Shown here: positions 61,995 through 64,000 of the stretch, piece after piece
How the letters are laid out: every line of letters starts with the position of its first letter
Numbering within the stretch: position 1 is the stretch's first letter
Assembly (NCBI RefSeq): GCF_040939125.1
Contig: NZ_CP162495.1
Location: forward strand, 496,001-560,000
Reading direction: 5' to 3'
DNA from: Clostridium sp. BJN0013
Lineage (GTDB): Bacteria; Bacillota; Clostridia; Clostridiales; Clostridiaceae
DNA length: 64,000 nucleotides
Notes under the pieces: model-generated
Seen by the model: only the letters and a program-made list of their open reading frames with translations
Databases searched by the model: none
What the model was told of the DNA's origin: nothing
Translations under genes and position numbers: made by a program

Positions 61995-62642
61995 ATGGAG
62001 AATAATAATATAATAGAAATCGTTAATTTTACAAAAAAATTCAAAAACAATGTCATTTTAAAGAATATTAACTTGAGTATAAAAAAAGGAAAATGTTATG
62101 GATTTGTAGGCTTAAATGGATCAGGAAAGACTTTGATTTTCAAAGCTATTTGTGGATTTATTAAACCAACATCAGGACATATAATTGTTAGCGGAAAAAA
62201 AATTGGGTCAGAAGTTGACTTTCCAGAAAATGTAGGAGTTTTGATTGAGCAACCAGGTTTTTTACCTAATTACAGTGCTTTTGAAAATTTGCAATTTTTA
62301 GCTGGAATTACCAATAAAATAGGTAGAACAGAAATTGAAAATGCACTGCAATTTGTTGAATTATATCCATATGAAAGAAAAAAAGTGAAAAATTATTCTA
62401 TGGGAATGAAACAACGTTTAGGAATTGCACAAGCTATTATGGAAGATCCTGAAATATTAATTCTTGATGAACCACTAAATGGATTAGATAAAGATGGAGT
62501 AAAAATAATTAAAAATAAATTACTAGACCTTAAAAAGAAAGGAAAAACAATACTTTTAACGAGTCATATTTCACAAGATATTGAAGAATTAAGCGATTAT
62601 ATTTATGAAATTTGTGATGGTAATTTGAAAGTATTACGTTAA
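61995..62642 (+). CDS. ABC transporter ATP-binding protein
   Basis: This 215-residue ATPase starts at ATG 61995, which has AAGGTG close upstream; an ATG 21 bases earlier is also possible. Walker A is GLNGSGKTLIFKA, the signature YSMGMKQRLGIAQAIM and Walker B LILDEPLNGLDKDG. It has ILLTSHISQDIEELS with the switch His. It is of the CcmA/BcrA type that works with ABC-2 permeases. It should power all three permeases upstream. Confidence 0.9.
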   Translation: MENNNIIEIVNFTKKFKNNVILKNINLSIKKGKCYGFVGLNGSGKTLIFKAICGFIKPTSGHIIVSGKKIGSEVDFPENVGVLIEQPGFLPNYSAFENLQFLAGITNKIGRTEIENALQFVELYPYERKKVKNYSMGMKQRLGIAQAIMEDPEILILDEPLNGLDKDGVKIIKNKLLDLKKKGKTILLTSHISQDIEELSDYIYEICDGNLKVLR

Positions 62643-62677
62643 CTAACAAAAGTGTATTTCATCTTAGGAGTGGTTTT

Positions 62678-63223
62678 ATGGAAAAAGAAAATAAACACAA
62701 AAAAGAAGTGATTAATTGGATAAAGATTATTATAATTACTATTATAATATCATTGGTTGCTAAAAATTATGTATTTGAAAGAATACATATTAATGGATAT
62801 TCAATGATGCCAACACTTAATAATAATGATAGTGTGTTGATTGAAAAACTTTCGTTATTAACTAATAATTTTAAAAGAGGTCAAATAATAATATTCGATT
62901 CTGAAAATAAAAACCATGATGTATTAATAAAAAGAATTATAGGTGTTGAAGGTGATGAAATAGAACTTATTAAAGGAAAAGTATATTTAAATGGTAAAAT
63001 TCTAAAAGAACCTTACCTTGAAAAAAATATAATTACAGATGGTGGCACATTTTTAAATCAAAAAAAGAAAATAAAAATTGAAAAAGGATTTGTTTTTTTA
63101 CTTGGAGATAATAGAGTAAATAGTAAGGATAGTAGATATTTTGGACCTATTAATATAAAATCAATAAAAGGACATATTATATTAAAAATTTTTCCATTAG
63201 GCCAAATCAAGCTTTTGTTTTGA
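62678..63223 (+). CDS. Type I signal peptidase
   Basis: This 181-residue membrane protein has one N-terminal helix (INWIKIIIITIIISLVAKNY) and an outside catalytic domain. The Ser is in YSMMPTLNNNDSVLIEKL (Ser42), the Lys in HDVLIKRIIGVEGDEIEL (Lys85), and the third block is FLLGDNRVNSKDSRYFGPI. All catalytic residues are present. It follows the ATPase by 35 bases, so it is probably the last gene of the operon and dedicated to cutting the small secreted protein or another operon product. Confidence 0.9.
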   Translation: MEKENKHKKEVINWIKIIIITIIISLVAKNYVFERIHINGYSMMPTLNNNDSVLIEKLSLLTNNFKRGQIIIFDSENKNHDVLIKRIIGVEGDEIELIKGKVYLNGKILKEPYLEKNIITDGGTFLNQKKKIKIEKGFVFLLGDNRVNSKDSRYFGPINIKSIKGHIILKIFPLGQIKLLF

Positions 63224-63300
63224 TTTATGTCAAAGATTAGACAGTGCCTTAATTTAAATTTCAAATAAATATACACTAACGAGAGATAAAGCATATTCCT

Positions 63301-63560
63301 TTTTAGTTTCTTGAGACTTTCATAAGATGATACTGTTGCAGATCTCCTACGTATAATATATTTTTGTAACCATGAGTTTCAAAAAAGCCTTCATTTCAGT
63401 TATTGCTGTTGGATTCCACTCACTATCTGAATGATTGCCAGAAAGAATTTGTGCCATAACTGGAAGACCATTTTTTGAACAGCAGTACCTATTTTAAATT
63501 GTTTTAAATCTGGACGATGGTCCTTGAATTGGTGTTCTTTATTATTTTCAGAATACTTTT
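63301..63560 (-). pseudogene. IS1634-like transposase remnant, minus strand
   Basis: On the minus strand HQFKDHRPDLKQFKIGTAVQ, then in a shifted frame LPVMAQILSGNHSDSEWNPT, and after another shift ATVSSYESLKKL are visible. These are the DDE core blocks of the same family as the one at 25.2 kb but from a different member. At least two frameshifts are present and both ends are missing. Confidence 0.65.
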
Positions 63561-63574
63561 TTTATACAAGTTTT

Positions 63575-63640
63575 AATTCCCATTTATATGGATATTAGGT
63601 GCCCGTAGGTCAGGGGAGCCTTCGAATAAAAATTTTTAAT
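63575..63640 (+). repeat. Partial copy of the dispersed structured element (3' end)
   Basis: GGATATTAGGTGCCCGTAGG and then AGGGGAGCCTTCGAATAAAA resemble the 3' border of copies A and B (GTAGCCTTCGGATAAA). It is diverged. Confidence 0.35.
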
Positions 63641-63670
63641 CAGAAGTTAAGAATAAAAAGGACTTAAATA

Positions 63671-63895
63671 CTAAGGCTTATACCTGTAAGATGGGGCTAT
63701 TTCTTTTAAGGTTTTTTCTTTAGTAGCATTATTTTTAAATATCTTAAATGAGTATATAGCTAAAAGTAATACTATAAATACGGTAGAAAATCTATACATA
63801 ACAGCATAACTTTCATGTTCTGCAACAAAACTTAAAAGAATAGCACCTAATGTGTAAGATAGATCCATGGAGGATAAAAAAGTTCCATATTCCAC
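63671..63895 (-). pseudogene. MFS transporter, C-terminal fragment
   Basis: On the minus strand the 74-residue frame reads MEYGTFLSSMDLSYTLGAIL and LSFVAEHESYAVMYRFSTVF, the last two membrane helices of a major facilitator transporter. The protein lacks about 300 residues upstream; the sequence from 63896 to 64000 does not continue it. It is a truncated remnant. Confidence 0.6.
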
Positions 63896-64000
63896 ATAAT
63901 GTTATTACTAAGAGAAAACATAATAAAGAGGGTAGGGCAGCTTTTTTTCAAAGGATTCTACCGGTGAAAAAATTTTCCTTGAGTTAGATTTTGAAGCAAT

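Overview
The window is AT-rich, with short intergenic gaps, strong AGGAGG-type ribosome sites and many rho-independent terminators. It carries clostridial marker genes: an alpha/beta-type spore protein, a Spo0E-like phosphatase, two RNA polymerase-linked regulators, an iron-only nitrogenase, an alternative (siroheme-route) heme cluster and a group I intron/TnpB IStron. This fits a spore-forming, nitrogen-fixing anaerobic Clostridium sensu stricto, perhaps near C. kluyveri or C. ljungdahlii. The species is an inference and could not be tested here. No rRNA, tRNA or CRISPR array was found.

Layout. 0-1 kb: broken small genes. 1-3.6 kb: a large protein joining helix-hairpin-helix, RNA polymerase alpha-CTD-like and sigma-region-4-like parts. 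3.7-5.5 kb: spore protein, superoxide dismutase, PepSY protein. 5.5-6.8 kb: fluoride riboswitch driving two CrcB/Fluc genes and a DUF190 gene. 7-11 kb: MarR and Fur regulators, shortened nitroreductase, MsrA, old-yellow-enzyme oxidoreductase. 11-17.4 kb: serine hydrolase, cupin fragment, Amj flippase, XRE regulator with membrane partner, ECF sigma with DUF4179 anti-sigma. 17.5-21 kb: esterase lipoprotein with an amber codon and a GT39 glycosyltransferase. 21-29 kb: decayed accessory zone with integrase remnant, HigA with a broken HigB, BlaI/BlaR1, an IS982 element carrying a nested IS1634, and a 159-bp perfect inverted duplication. 29-39.6 kb: VanZ protein, HxlR/quinone reductase, flavoprotein, a WYL regulator split by an IStron, MerR-TipAS regulator, alkyltransferase, peptide deformylase. 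39.8-44.3 kb: Bce-type two-component/ABC antimicrobial-peptide module. 44.4-45.7 kb: frameshifted amylase. 46-50 kb: anfDGK. 50.7-54.4 kb: PPOX-like protein, two radical SAM proteins and two siroheme-decarboxylase-type proteins. 54.6-57.8 kb: acetyltransferase, YhaM nuclease and two membrane metalloprotease-like proteins. 58.6-63.2 kb: small secreted protein, three ABC permeases, an ATPase and a dedicated signal peptidase I. 63.3-64 kb: transposase and MFS remnants.

Most notable are: (1) an IStron inserted in a WYL regulator so that splicing at a U...G junction would restore an intact 313-residue protein, with a ribbon-helix-helix gene divergent from tnpB and no tnpA; (2) the 58.8-63.2 kb operon, which looks like a self-contained system making, cleaving and exporting (or resisting) a small secreted protein; (3) a dispersed structured element with full copies directly upstream of two unrelated operons; and (4) the alpha-CTD/sigma4 fusion. 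The many frameshifts and in-frame stops are read as pseudogenes, but isolated single-base ones (amylase, DUF6429) could be sequencing errors.
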